IMG/VR virus record: IMGVR_UViG_3300043436_002220 | Coordinates: 1 to 32,614 of that record | DNA: 32,614 nt | Strand: one strand, 5' to 3' | Origin: a virus | Part shown: piece after piece, positions 16,239-22,993 of the stretch | Layout: each line of letters opens with the position of its first letter | Position numbering within the stretch: position 1 is the stretch's first letter | The notes under the pieces: generated by a model | The model's input: the letters and a program-made list of their open reading frames with translations, nothing else | Told to the model about the DNA's origin: nothing | The model's database searches: none | Translations under genes and position numbers: made by a program

Positions 16239-16756
16239 CCAAAGAAGTTCAGGAATTCATCACCGGGGAACCGCTCCTTGAATAGTGCCTCCCTCTTTTC
16301 ATTGGGATTAATGACCACACCGCGCTCATCCTTTTGGCAGTATTCCATCCCCTCCTCCACATAGCAGATGGCTAATGCTTTATGTGGCTCCTCAGGCACC
16401 CTCTCAATCAGCTTCATATCAATCATCTGCCCTGTTGATATCTTGCTGAAATCCTTCTCATAAACATATGCCTGCCCATCAATCACTATCCTTCCGGATG
16501 GCTCCTCCATCTGATGATCACTGATCATGTTCAGCAATCGGTAGCTTAGCCTCACCACATCATCAACCGCAGCTCTCTTAATCTCATTTACCTTCAATCC
16601 GGTGAACACACTCACCACCTGAACGTGGAAGTCAAGCATGCCACTAAGATTGCTCTGTGCCTCCTTCCACAGCGGTGCCATATGCAGCCACTTTGTGACC
16701 ATAATAGGACTGCACTCCCTGATATGCCTTGGATATTTTACCTCAATCACACTCAT
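16043..16756 (-). CDS. Tail assembly chaperone, zero-frame product (gpG-like)
   Basis: A 237-residue zero-frame protein (MSVIEVKYPRHIRECSPIMV). Its body carries 'YVYEKDFSKISTGQMIDMK', a phrase I associate with Bacteroidota phage tail chaperones. Codons 170-176 read FFGFF across nine T. The 61 residues after the slip site (HSSESRRNAIL..) look like a shadow reading and may be just a tail. Expected role: solubilise and load the tape measure protein during tail building. It overlaps the large terminase stop by 4 bp. Unusually, it lies far upstream of the tape measure gene, with the baseplate and fibre genes in between. Confidence 0.65.
   Translation of the reverse strand: MSVIEVKYPRHIRECSPIMVTKWLHMAPLWKEAQSNLSGMLDFHVQVVSVFTGLKVNEIKRAAVDDVVRLSYRLLNMISDHQMEEPSGRIVIDGQAYVYEKDFSKISTGQMIDMKLIERVPEEPHKALAICYVEEGMEYCQKDERGVVINPNEKREALFKERFPGDEFLNFFGFFLHSSESRRNAILALQVVRMEAQRMKIMREVQKTASGLHGQESSSGWLRSLVGRLTKSQGSRT
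16230..16238 (-). other. Slippery T9 run, candidate -1 ribosomal frameshift site
   Basis: On the coding strand the sequence is GG followed by nine T and GCA. In the zero frame codons are GGT TTT TTT TTG; slipping back one base gives TTT TTT TTT GCA. Both tRNAs can re-pair fully on T, an ideal slip sequence. Confidence 0.65.
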
Positions 16757-17955
16757 ACTCTCATCACTTTATATTGCCCTCGTTTACTGTATGCTTTCCT
16801 GCAATGCCATGCCAATGCCAGGGATATCACCCCATCATCATGCAACCCATCCGGTGCTGCATATTTCACTGACCTTGTGCTTGGATTGTAAATGTACGTA
16901 AAAGCCTCCAATTCATCAAGCAGCCACCTCTCATCGTGCACCATGATGGCTGCCTGTTCAAAGGCCACAGCCAAATCCTCAATCAATACCGGCTTGGACT
17001 TGGATGAGGTGACCCATGGCTCCACATTGTTCCGGCACCTTTTGGCCAGCATCTCATAGAACACATCACCCTGGTTATTGACCTCCACCAATGTGAGGGC
17101 ATTGTGCTGCTTAATGCGTGCCTCCACTTGGTCAATGATCTGACTCCACTCCATATGCCTCCACCTGTACACAGCCACCATGTGCCCATCGCTGTTGATC
17201 ACGGATAGCACGGTGTAGTCATCAGCCCTGCCGATATCAAGCCCGGCATATGCCTTACCTGTTGGCTGTCCGGTACCTATACATGCCTGTATGTTGCGGA
17301 ACAGCCCGGATGCATTGTCCACAAACTCAGCCATGTACTCCTGCCGAAAGATATGGTCAGGCAGTGACCGCTTGCGCTCATCCAAATCCTGTTGGTCAAT
17401 CAGCGGATTGTCGTAGCTGCTGAACTGAAAGTATTTATACCTCTCATCATAGTTGTGCTGTAATGCCAACCTGTGGAAGTGATTCCTTCCCTTGGGCGTT
17501 GAAATGAATAGAACCTTTTTTCCCTTGACCAACACGGTTGCACTCAGCACCTCATCCCATAGCTCTGCCCTGGTGAATGCCATCTCATCAATGATCAGGT
17601 AATCGAAGGTGTTACCTCGGATGTTATCGGGTTTCTCACCTGAATAGAATGTGATGGTGCTGCCAAATCCCTTGATCCATAAATCGGACCTGTGGAATTC
17701 AAACAGGCCGGATGCCCTTGTGACTCGCTCCATCTCATCAAACACCTTCTTGCTCTGTTTATACACCGGTGTGACCCATGCGATATTGCAGCCCTTATCA
17801 TTGATTGCCCACCACAGCATTTGATTAATCCCCAGCAAGGTCTTGCCAAACTGCCTGCCGATGTTCAGCACGTAATACTTATATGGTCCATGATTGATTG
17901 AATCATGAATCAGCCTTTGATTGGCATGGGGCTTATATCCTTTGACTGTGCTCAT
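16753..17955 (-). CDS. terL: Terminase large subunit
   Basis: A 400-residue DNA packaging motor. The ATPase half has a Walker A-type GRQFGKT (residues 33-39), Walker B YLIIDEMA (Asp123-Glu124) and the coupling motif 'LFISTPKG' (around 149-156). The nuclease half has GLDIGRADDYTVL (Asp240, Asp245/246) and a final HDDGVISLALAW with a metal-binding Asp pair, as in RNase H-fold terminase nucleases. Length is a little short for the family but complete. The start at 17955 follows directly on a minus-strand terminator hairpin and a candidate promoter, so its expression may be controlled separately from the small subunit. Confidence 0.93.
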   Translation of the reverse strand: MSTVKGYKPHANQRLIHDSINHGPYKYYVLNIGRQFGKTLLGINQMLWWAINDKGCNIAWVTPVYKQSKKVFDEMERVTRASGLFEFHRSDLWIKGFGSTITFYSGEKPDNIRGNTFDYLIIDEMAFTRAELWDEVLSATVLVKGKKVLFISTPKGRNHFHRLALQHNYDERYKYFQFSSYDNPLIDQQDLDERKRSLPDHIFRQEYMAEFVDNASGLFRNIQACIGTGQPTGKAYAGLDIGRADDYTVLSVINSDGHMVAVYRWRHMEWSQIIDQVEARIKQHNALTLVEVNNQGDVFYEMLAKRCRNNVEPWVTSSKSKPVLIEDLAVAFEQAAIMVHDERWLLDELEAFTYIYNPSTRSVKYAAPDGLHDDGVISLALAWHCRKAYSKRGQYKVMRV

Positions 17956-17960
17956 ATCAT

Positions 17961-17987
17961 AAAAAAGGGATAGCTGCTGCCATCCCT
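17961..17987 (-). terminator. Intrinsic terminator between the two terminase genes
   Basis: On the minus strand AGGGAT and ATCCCT form a 6 bp stem, extended inside by GC/GC pairs (GGCAGCAGCT loop region), followed by six T. It ends 6 bp before the large terminase ATG. On the plus strand no T run follows, so it works only on leftward transcripts. Confidence 0.8.
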
Positions 17988-18026
17988 ACCTAACCAAACT
18001 AAAACCGCTATGTTTTGTCAACCGTA

Positions 18027-18054
18027 CAAATATACACAATTATTCGAAATCAAA
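18027..18054 (-). promoter_or_regulatory. Candidate Bacteroidota promoter ahead of terL
   Basis: Minus-strand TTTG (18051-18054), 16 bp, then TATATTTG (18027-18034), a perfect TAnnTTTG -7 box. The -33 part lies in the end of the small terminase gene. A start near 18020 would give a leader of about 60 nt that ends in the hairpin and T run at 17961-17987, that is, either a small RNA or an attenuated message for terL. Confidence 0.5.
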
Positions 18055-18435
18055 CCGCTCCACGTTCCGGGTTTCAACCTGCTGCCTGTCATGCATGCCT
18101 AGCTTGTTCTTTGCGTAGAATATACCCTTGCCCTCATTGCCAACAATATCACGTGCCAAGCTGTCGAATTCATCATTAATGATTTTTATAGTGAGACTTT
18201 TTGGCCCCTCTTCATTCAGCCACCTATACCAAGTCCTTCGATTAATCAGCTCCATGCCCTCTCTCATTGGCACCCATATCCTCAAAAAGTAGTCAATGGT
18301 TGGTATATGCCTGTCCGGCACATGCACTACCTTGCCACTACCTGATACATGTGGCTTTGTATGGTTGATGCATTCCTGAATGTACTCCCATCCATATGCC
18401 TCCAGCTTGTCTATTGTATCCTGTCCTTTCGCCAT
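18040..18435 (-). CDS. terS: Terminase small subunit (putative)
   Basis: A 131-residue protein directly ahead of the large terminase. It has a helical first half including 'IPTIDYFLRIWVPMREG' and 'INRRTWYRWLNEE', which reads like a helix-turn-helix DNA-binding unit, and a charged C-terminal end. This is the usual size and position for the subunit that recognises the packaging site. It is the first gene of late block 1 and has the shared 21-bp element 9 bp upstream of its ATG. Confidence 0.7.
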   Translation of the reverse strand: MAKGQDTIDKLEAYGWEYIQECINHTKPHVSGSGKVVHVPDRHIPTIDYFLRIWVPMREGMELINRRTWYRWLNEEGPKSLTIKIINDEFDSLARDIVGNEGKGIFYAKNKLGMHDRQQVETRNVERFDFE

Positions 18436-18444
18436 GCCAAACCT

Positions 18445-18465
18445 AATTATGTATTTTTGTTCTAT
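18445..18465. promoter_or_regulatory. Shared 21-bp AT-rich element, copy 2
   Basis: Plus-strand TATGTATTTTTGTTCTAT with flanking AAT, 20 of 21 bases identical to 6357-6377. It lies 9 bp upstream of terS (minus). The plus strand again contains a perfect TAnnTTTG (TATTTTTG, 18452-18459). The surrounding 18436-18495 gap is very AT-rich with TATATATA-type steps. Confidence 0.5.
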
Positions 18466-18495
18466 TTAACATAATATATCTATATATAGGTATTA

Positions 18496-18645
18496 TTACT
18501 TCTTATTCTTACTCTGTATATATTGAGCAGAACATACTGCAACCCTCTGATTGGCTGGATATTCCTCATTCATCTTAGGATCACTTAGGCAGCGTTTCAT
18601 GAAATCAGCCTCTTTCTCATTGGGTTTTGGTTTAGGTATTGGCAT
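18496..18645 (-). CDS. Small Cys-containing phage protein, 49 aa
   Basis: Starts at the ATG at 18645 (MPIPKPKPNEKEADFMKRCL), overlapping the GT2 stop by 14 bp; a longer frame upstream only shadows GT2. The pattern 'P(I/x)PKPKxxEKExDFMxRCxxDxxMxxEYPxxQRxAVCxxQ' is a known small phage module, often seen as a stand-alone protein or at the front of prohead protease/portal-associated proteins. The two Cys may bind metal. It is the last gene before the late block; function unknown. Confidence 0.7.
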   Translation of the reverse strand: MPIPKPKPNEKEADFMKRCLSDPKMNEEYPANQRVAVCSAQYIQSKNKK

Positions 18646-19258
18646 ATCTCTGTTGTATTTGTTGAATTTTCTTCCCTCTAATGGTTTGGTCCACATGACT
18701 GCCAAGGCTTTTCTGCTGTGCATGTCTCCTGTATTTGTACAGGTAACTATTGGCAAAGCCTAATTTCATTCCAGCCTGTAGGCATCGCATATTGAATTCG
18801 TATTCCTCAGCACAATCAAGTGACTCATCAAACATGCCTATGCGCTCAAACACATCACGCCTGTACATCAATGTACCTCCGTGGATTACATTCCGCTGTG
18901 CCATCTCCTGTAAGGATGGGCTGGTATTTGGAGGTCTATAGATCTGCTCCCTTCCATCTGCCCAAAAATTAATGGCACATCCATGTATGAAGTCATATCC
19001 TTGAATGGCATAAACGCTGTGCAGCAATGAGTAAGGTGTGAGCATATCATCATCGCATAGGTATTTGACATATGTTCCGGTAGCACGCTCAATGCCTCTG
19101 TTCAAATTGTATGCCACTCCCTCATCACTTTGTGAATGGATTACCTGAATCTCACCATTGTAATTCTGTTCACGGATCGAGTCCTCAGCTTGCCTAAGGT
19201 ATCCACGGTCCACCTTGTAAGGAATAATTATGCTAACCTTTGGAAGTTCAGGAGCCAT
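18632..19258 (-). CDS. Family 2-type glycosyltransferase (GT-A fold)
   Basis: From the preferred ATG at 19258 (MAPELPKVSIIIPYK) it gives 208 residues. It shows the GT2 start 'VSIIIPYK', a helix, 'EIQVIHSQSDEGVAYNLNRGIERATGTY' with the nucleotide-sugar region, and CDDD (residues 68-71 from that start), the DxD metal site, then 'IHGGTLMYRRDVFERIGMFDESLDCAEEYEFNMR' with a (D/E)xxE/ED-type catalytic segment. A second ATG 13 codons upstream would overlap the methyltransferase more. It forms a cassette with the GT4 and methyltransferase genes. Likely acts on a virion or host surface glycan. Confidence 0.85.
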   Translation of the reverse strand: MAPELPKVSIIIPYKVDRGYLRQAEDSIREQNYNGEIQVIHSQSDEGVAYNLNRGIERATGTYVKYLCDDDMLTPYSLLHSVYAIQGYDFIHGCAINFWADGREQIYRPPNTSPSLQEMAQRNVIHGGTLMYRRDVFERIGMFDESLDCAEEYEFNMRCLQAGMKLGFANSYLYKYRRHAQQKSLGSHVDQTIRGKKIQQIQQRYANT

Positions 19259-19764
19259 ACCTTGGGAATTATTTGATGTTCTACTGAGCAATGCCAATCA
19301 TGGAATGCCAATTTAAAGTGTTCACGCTGCAGGTTAAATGTATGGAATTCATCCACCTCAATATCCAAGCCTGTGAGAATCATCACGTTCTGCCGGGCAG
19401 CTGCCTTCATCCGATCACATGCCTGAAAGAAATCCCTGCAGTTATCTAGGACAGCAAAGGCCACCACGGTATCCACCTCAATACCTTCCATATCCTCCAC
19501 TGCCATCTTGATGGTATCGGTACCTTCCACAGGAAATGCATCCATGCCAATGTATTCCACATCATCCGGCAGGCATGTCTTCAGGTGTTGTGATCCACAT
19601 CCAACATCCAGCACGCTGTTGCCAAATCCGCATCTAATCAGATGGCTTGCGTAATCCCTCACCGGGTTTGGATTGCTCCTATTGTCATCATTGTGACCAT
19701 TAGCCAATCGCCTTGCAATCAGGTTAATGGTTGCCAGCTCCCACCGTGCTCTTGATACCTTCAT
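19228..19764 (-). CDS. SAM-dependent methyltransferase (class I)
   Basis: A 178-residue protein with motif I VLDVGCG (residues 51-57), an acidic position after strand 2 ('YIGMDAF'), and 'DTVVAFAVLDN' in the motif IV place, as in Rossmann-fold methyltransferases that work on small molecules or sugars. No DPPY/NPPY or other DNA methylase motif is seen. It overlaps both glycosyltransferases (41 bp and 31 bp), suggesting the three act on one glycan, for example methyl capping of a sugar. Substrate is inferred. Confidence 0.75.
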   Translation of the reverse strand: MKVSRARWELATINLIARRLANGHNDDNRSNPNPVRDYASHLIRCGFGNSVLDVGCGSQHLKTCLPDDVEYIGMDAFPVEGTDTIKMAVEDMEGIEVDTVVAFAVLDNCRDFFQACDRMKAAARQNVMILTGLDIEVDEFHTFNLQREHFKLAFHDWHCSVEHQIIPKVWLLNFQRLA

Positions 19765-20644
19765 CTATAATCTGTTTAATTCGTTTACCTGTTGCCTGAA
19801 TGCTATGCTTATCCCTAAATCCAGTATGCAGCTCCTCACGCATGACATCGAATTGCTCACGTGGTACAGCCAATGACTCAATGGCCTGAATGAATGACAT
19901 CTCATCATTAGGTGTAAGGAATGGATGCGCACCATACACATCCTCATATGCCTGCCTGTTGACGTTGTTGGTTACCACCACTCCTCCCATTGCCGTGGCT
20001 TCAAAAGCTGTAACGCCAAAACAACCATAAGGCTGCCCATTCTGCGTAGGATTAAACAGCTCAATGTATATATCGGCAAGGCCAATGCGGTACAGATTCT
20101 TTTCATGTGGCTCACGGTTAGTGTTAATGTCAATCTCAAACCTATCCTTGAATGGCTCCAGCAATCTTTGGATGGTCTTTGTTCCCTTCACCAGGTGATT
20201 TGAGGGATAGTGTGCTATTCGGAGCTTGGTCCGGTATGGCCTTTGTGCAGGTTGCAATGTGGTATGCGTTGCCACATATAGCATGCTGGGATCATGCAGC
20301 AAAAACTCACACTGATCCGTGGCAATGGTTCGGCCCATATACAGGTTATCATAGTACCGTTTGTTCATCCTGTACCTTGTGCCTGTATGGTACACCACTA
20401 TGTTTGGATGTGCCATAATCAGCATGTAAGTCTTTTCACAGGAATGGAACAGCTGAATCACATCATACTCAATGAATCTCTCCATGATATGCTTGGCTGT
20501 CACCACCTCAGATTGGCTGGTGTATTGAAACGCATGAACCGACATGGTCCAATCATCGCAATCAATGCCAATGGACCGCAATGCCTGGGCATTATTGTGG
20601 CTCATATTGGCATAATCCACAGATGAAATGTTCAGCACTCTCAT
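19724..20644 (-). CDS. Family 4-type glycosyltransferase (GT-B fold)
   Basis: A 306-residue protein (MRVLNISSVDYANMSHNNAQ). The C-terminal half has 'RIAHYPSNHLVKGTKTIQRL' (about 142-161) and 'YGCFGVTAFEATAMGGVVVTNN' (206-227, shown in part), with the Glu of the ExxAxG motif that binds the sugar nucleotide in GT4 enzymes. The N-terminal domain is shorter than in host GT4 enzymes. Start ATG overlaps the previous stop by 4 bp. It begins the sugar cassette GT4, methyltransferase, GT2. Confidence 0.82.
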   Translation of the reverse strand: MRVLNISSVDYANMSHNNAQALRSIGIDCDDWTMSVHAFQYTSQSEVVTAKHIMERFIEYDVIQLFHSCEKTYMLIMAHPNIVVYHTGTRYRMNKRYYDNLYMGRTIATDQCEFLLHDPSMLYVATHTTLQPAQRPYRTKLRIAHYPSNHLVKGTKTIQRLLEPFKDRFEIDINTNREPHEKNLYRIGLADIYIELFNPTQNGQPYGCFGVTAFEATAMGGVVVTNNVNRQAYEDVYGAHPFLTPNDEMSFIQAIESLAVPREQFDVMREELHTGFRDKHSIQATGKRIKQIIDEGIKSTVGAGNH

Positions 20645-20814
20645 AGTTCAGCAGTCAATTCACGGATTTGCAGGAATGATTGGCAATAAGTATTGTCAAC
20701 CAGGCACACATACTCCTCATTGTGATCATCAAAGAACAGGTATTTGACTATCTCCCAATGCTTGCCATCCTCTGTGGCCTCGCACATATCACCCATGTCA
20801 ATGTGTTTATGCAT
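20641..20814 (-). CDS. Small acidic protein, 57 aa
   Basis: Starts at 20814 (MHKHIDMGDMCEATEDGKHW), overlapping the previous stop by 8 bp, and ends in an ATGA overlap with the GT4 gene. It is acidic, with three Cys and an N-terminal His pair. No family is recognised. Coupling at both ends and a full-length frame support it as real. Confidence 0.65.
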   Translation of the reverse strand: MHKHIDMGDMCEATEDGKHWEIVKYLFFDDHNEEYVCLVDNTYCQSFLQIRELTAEL

Positions 20815-21163
20815 TGCTCAATAGTGCAATGTACTCCTCACGCTTCAACGTGCCCTTAATTCCTTTCTCCTTGGCCATGGCTCTGAGCTCTTTGTAGCTC
20901 ATTTCTTCAATTGCCTTTGGCTTTGGCTGCACAATGCCTTTGAATGGCACCCTGCGGATTGCTGGCTGCGTTGATTGGTTGCCTGCTGCCACAAGATCAC
21001 GCATGGCATTACGTATGCAGGTACCACATCCAATGTTCAATGTCTTGCCCTGCTTATCTTTGTACCATGCAGCCAGCTCCACCTTGAGTATATTGCTGAG
21101 ATTGAATGATCTTGTGCGCTCGTATCTTTCAGCCTGTTGGCTGAGCTCCTCACTTATTTTCAT
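20807..21163 (-). CDS. SAP-like / Rho N-terminus-like domain protein, 118 aa
   Basis: A 118-residue protein. The last 35 residues ('MSYKELRAMAKEKGIKGTLKREEYIALL') have the helix-loop-helix pattern of SAP and Rho-N type nucleic-acid-binding domains. The first part has 'LNIGCGTCIRNAMRDL' with a CxxC-like turn. Basic overall. It may bind DNA or RNA during late gene switch or packaging; this is inference from the domain only. Confidence 0.6.
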   Translation of the reverse strand: MKISEELSQQAERYERTRSFNLSNILKVELAAWYKDKQGKTLNIGCGTCIRNAMRDLVAAGNQSTQPAIRRVPFKGIVQPKPKAIEEMSYKELRAMAKEKGIKGTLKREEYIALLSNA

Positions 21164-21356
21164 ATGTCAAAATTAGATCTGAAATCAGATAGCTTATAAA
21201 ACTTATGCCCACAAGTTCGGGCTCCGTGCATAAGCACACGATAAATGTGGACCAAAATGCCAAGCATGATTGGCAATTGAATGGTTTATAATCAGGCAGG
21301 TTGAATGTCTGCAATGCACGGGCTATCCCTATGCTCATAAGAATGATGTATATCAT
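21150..21356 (-). CDS. Small membrane protein with a CxxC motif (DUF1360-like)
   Basis: Up to 68 residues with two hydrophobic stretches (about 1-20 and 35-60) and 'FNCQSCLAFW' between them, the pattern of DUF1360-like inner-membrane proteins. The start at 21356 lies 65 bp inside the sigma-like gene; the ATG at 21338 is an alternative. Possibly holin-like or a superinfection factor, but no direct evidence. Confidence 0.55.
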   Translation of the reverse strand: MIYIILMSIGIARALQTFNLPDYKPFNCQSCLAFWSTFIVCLCTEPELVGISFISYLISDLILTYENK

Positions 21357-21792
21357 GTTTCACTTGTTTAATTGCCTTGTGAATGATGTCCAGGGATATG
21401 CCTGTCTCGGCACGTATCTCTCTGTAGGTCATTCCATAAAGGTACATCTTTGTAATCTCTTTGCAAAATGTATCTGAATCATCTGCCGGTGACTCCTCAA
21501 GATAGCTCTGCAGGAATTTCAGTAGCTCACTTGGCGTATCATCCGGATCAGATGGCAGTAACTCAGAAAGCTCCACCGTATTGGCAGAGCCTCTGAATTG
21601 CTTGTTGAAGTCTGATTGATACCAATTCCATTGGTTATGTGCAAACCGTACAAAGGTCCTTGGCAGATCCTCCTCTCTCACGTTGTACTTATCCATCAGG
21701 ATGTAAACATGGCTCACTAAATCCTCATACAAGGGATTACCCCTGGTGATTGACTTAGCCAACCTGTATGCCTCAATCCTCCAAAATTTCAC
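21292..21792 (-). CDS. Sigma-70-like (ECF type) transcription factor, putative
   Basis: A 166-residue protein. 'AYRLAKSITRGNPLYEDLVSHVYILM' (residues 8-33) resembles sigma region 2.1-2.2, and 'KMYLYGMTYREIRAETGISLDIIHKAIKQVK' (115-145) resembles the region 4 helix-turn-helix. The acidic linker between them is usual for ECF sigmas. It overlaps the neighbouring genes by 20 bp before and 65 bp after, and comes late in the early block, just ahead of the late genes. It may switch host RNA polymerase to late promoters; the shared 21-bp element is a candidate site (inference). Confidence 0.65.
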   Translation of the reverse strand: MKFWRIEAYRLAKSITRGNPLYEDLVSHVYILMDKYNVREEDLPRTFVRFAHNQWNWYQSDFNKQFRGSANTVELSELLPSDPDDTPSELLKFLQSYLEESPADDSDTFCKEITKMYLYGMTYREIRAETGISLDIIHKAIKQVKHDIHHSYEHRDSPCIADIQPA

Positions 21793-21997
21793 CCCGTGAA
21801 TTTAGTAAAAATCTGAACGCCTTGTTGATAAACACCTCGGACATTTTCTCACCCCGCATGAATCTCCATAGCTGGTGATAGGTTACATCCATATCCAAGG
21901 CCATGAATCCAAGCTTGTAACGTGGTGTGAGCATCTGTATCAGCTGATCCCTCACATAATCCGTGAGCTCATAACCCTTAGAAAGGGAGATCATCAT
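21773..21997 (-). CDS. Small helical protein, about 74 aa, possible DNA-binding
   Basis: From tandem ATGs at 21997/21994 (MMISLSKGYELTDYVRDQLI), overlapping the previous stop by 20 bp. Residues include 'LGFMALDMDVTYHQLWRFMRGEKMS', which reads like a Cro/XRE type helix-turn-helix ('..DVTYHQLWRFMRG'). Too short for confident naming. It could be a small regulator working with the sigma-like protein encoded next. Confidence 0.5.
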   Translation of the reverse strand: MMISLSKGYELTDYVRDQLIQMLTPRYKLGFMALDMDVTYHQLWRFMRGEKMSEVFINKAFRFLLNSRGEILED

Positions 21998-22220
21998 CTG
22001 CCTGGGCTTGTTTAGGTGCTGCTTGATTACCTTGCTCATTGTTGAAATCAGATATTTGAACGCTCATAAACTTGTTCCCTGCCTTGGACTCCTTTATCCA
22101 TGCAGCCAATCGTTTGCGCTCACCATTGATGGTGATGTTGCCGGTGTAGTCAGGTTGATTGCTACCCTGTACCTTGTTCTCATTGCGGAACAGTGCTCCG
22201 CTGTTGTCTTTGTTTTCCAT
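21978..22220 (-). CDS. Small SSB-tail / DUF736-like protein, 80 aa
   Basis: An 80-residue protein with 'YTGNITINGERKRLAAWIKE' and 'GNKFMSVQISDF', the strand pattern of DUF736-like phage proteins, and an acidic end DDDLPF that closely matches the C-terminal tip by which single-stranded DNA-binding proteins recruit partners. Likely part of replication or recombination. The upstream spacer (22221-22243) is AT-rich with four AAAT units. Confidence 0.6.
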   Translation of the reverse strand: MENKDNSGALFRNENKVQGSNQPDYTGNITINGERKRLAAWIKESKAGNKFMSVQISDFNNEQGNQAAPKQAQADDDLPF

Positions 22221-22243
22221 TGTTTATTTATTTATTTGATTTT

Positions 22244-22993
22244 CTAATATGAATAATACCAAGGTGTGCATTCTAATCTTAAATCCATTTTTGAACCATG
22301 ATTTACAAATGCAACTACTTTACCTGACGTTGAATTATTTATCAAATACATATCACGATTATTTTTACTTTTTCCTTTATAATTCAATGTAACCCATTCT
22401 ACTCCTGACCAAATCTTTTGCTCCTGTATTGCTTCACGATATGCATTTGCAAATTTCTCCCTCATTATTCTCATTTCTTCATACTGAGGTATGTGAATAA
22501 TTTCCCTGTGATTATTCGCAAGTAAATGCTCTGATATAAAATTTAAAGACTCACAATTAATTATCTGTATTTCAATACACATCACATTTGCAGCCTTAAT
22601 TTTAGTCAATTTACGCTTACCAATAAATGAAGTTTTAGCAAATTCAATGATATACATATCATCACCAATGTATCCAATGGCATCCGGAATAAAATCATGT
22701 AGCTTTTTTTCTAATTCAACCCTATCAAATTGCCAATAAGTCTGACCATTCACCGCATATGGTAATCTAATTTTTTTTATTCTACTGAATACCTCCTTGT
22801 ATGCCTTGTGAATAATAGATTCATATGAACATGTCTCATTATTTACATGGTAAAAATGATTCCTTACCTTTTCACCTCCACGCAATTTGACATCTGCTCC
22901 ACAGGTACATTGATATGTTACACCCTTTTGTGCTGTGCTAACATCAATACATTGACCATTGTGATATGCAAATGGTATCTTAAACTCGCTCAT
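22244..22993 (-). CDS. CoiA-like protein (Zn-finger plus PD-(D/E)XK-like nuclease core)
   Basis: A 249-residue protein. Residues 26-58 hold 'YQCTCGADVKLRGG', 'NHFYHV' and a third Cys (Cys29, Cys31, His46, His49, Cys55), the N-terminal metal-binding unit of CoiA-like competence proteins. Then 'FIPDAIGYIGDDMYIIEFAK' (101-120; Pro103-Asp104, Glu117, Lys120) fits a PD-(D/E)XK core, followed by long helices. The gene is much more AT-rich than its neighbours, so it is probably a recent arrival. Possible roles: processing incoming or recombining DNA, or anti-competitor nuclease. Overlaps the RlpA-like stop by 4 bp. Confidence 0.7.
   Translation of the reverse strand: MSEFKIPFAYHNGQCIDVSTAQKGVTYQCTCGADVKLRGGEKVRNHFYHVNNETCSYESIIHKAYKEVFSRIKKIRLPYAVNGQTYWQFDRVELEKKLHDFIPDAIGYIGDDMYIIEFAKTSFIGKRKLTKIKAANVMCIEIQIINCESLNFISEHLLANNHREIIHIPQYEEMRIMREKFANAYREAIQEQKIWSGVEWVTLNYKGKSKNNRDMYLINNSTSGKVVAFVNHGSKMDLRLECTPWYYSY

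Noticed and set aside
18438-18445. TAGGTTTG on the minus strand as a promoter for terS
   Set aside because: It matches the -7 box but ends 2 bp before the ATG, which would put the start inside the gene.
18646-18756. Longer start for the 49-residue Cys protein
   Set aside because: The extra residues lie wholly within the GT2 gene and do not fit the family, which begins MPxPKP.
22221-22240. AAAT tetranucleotide repeat as a phase-variation tract
   Set aside because: Only four units and outside the coding frame; too short for slippage switching.
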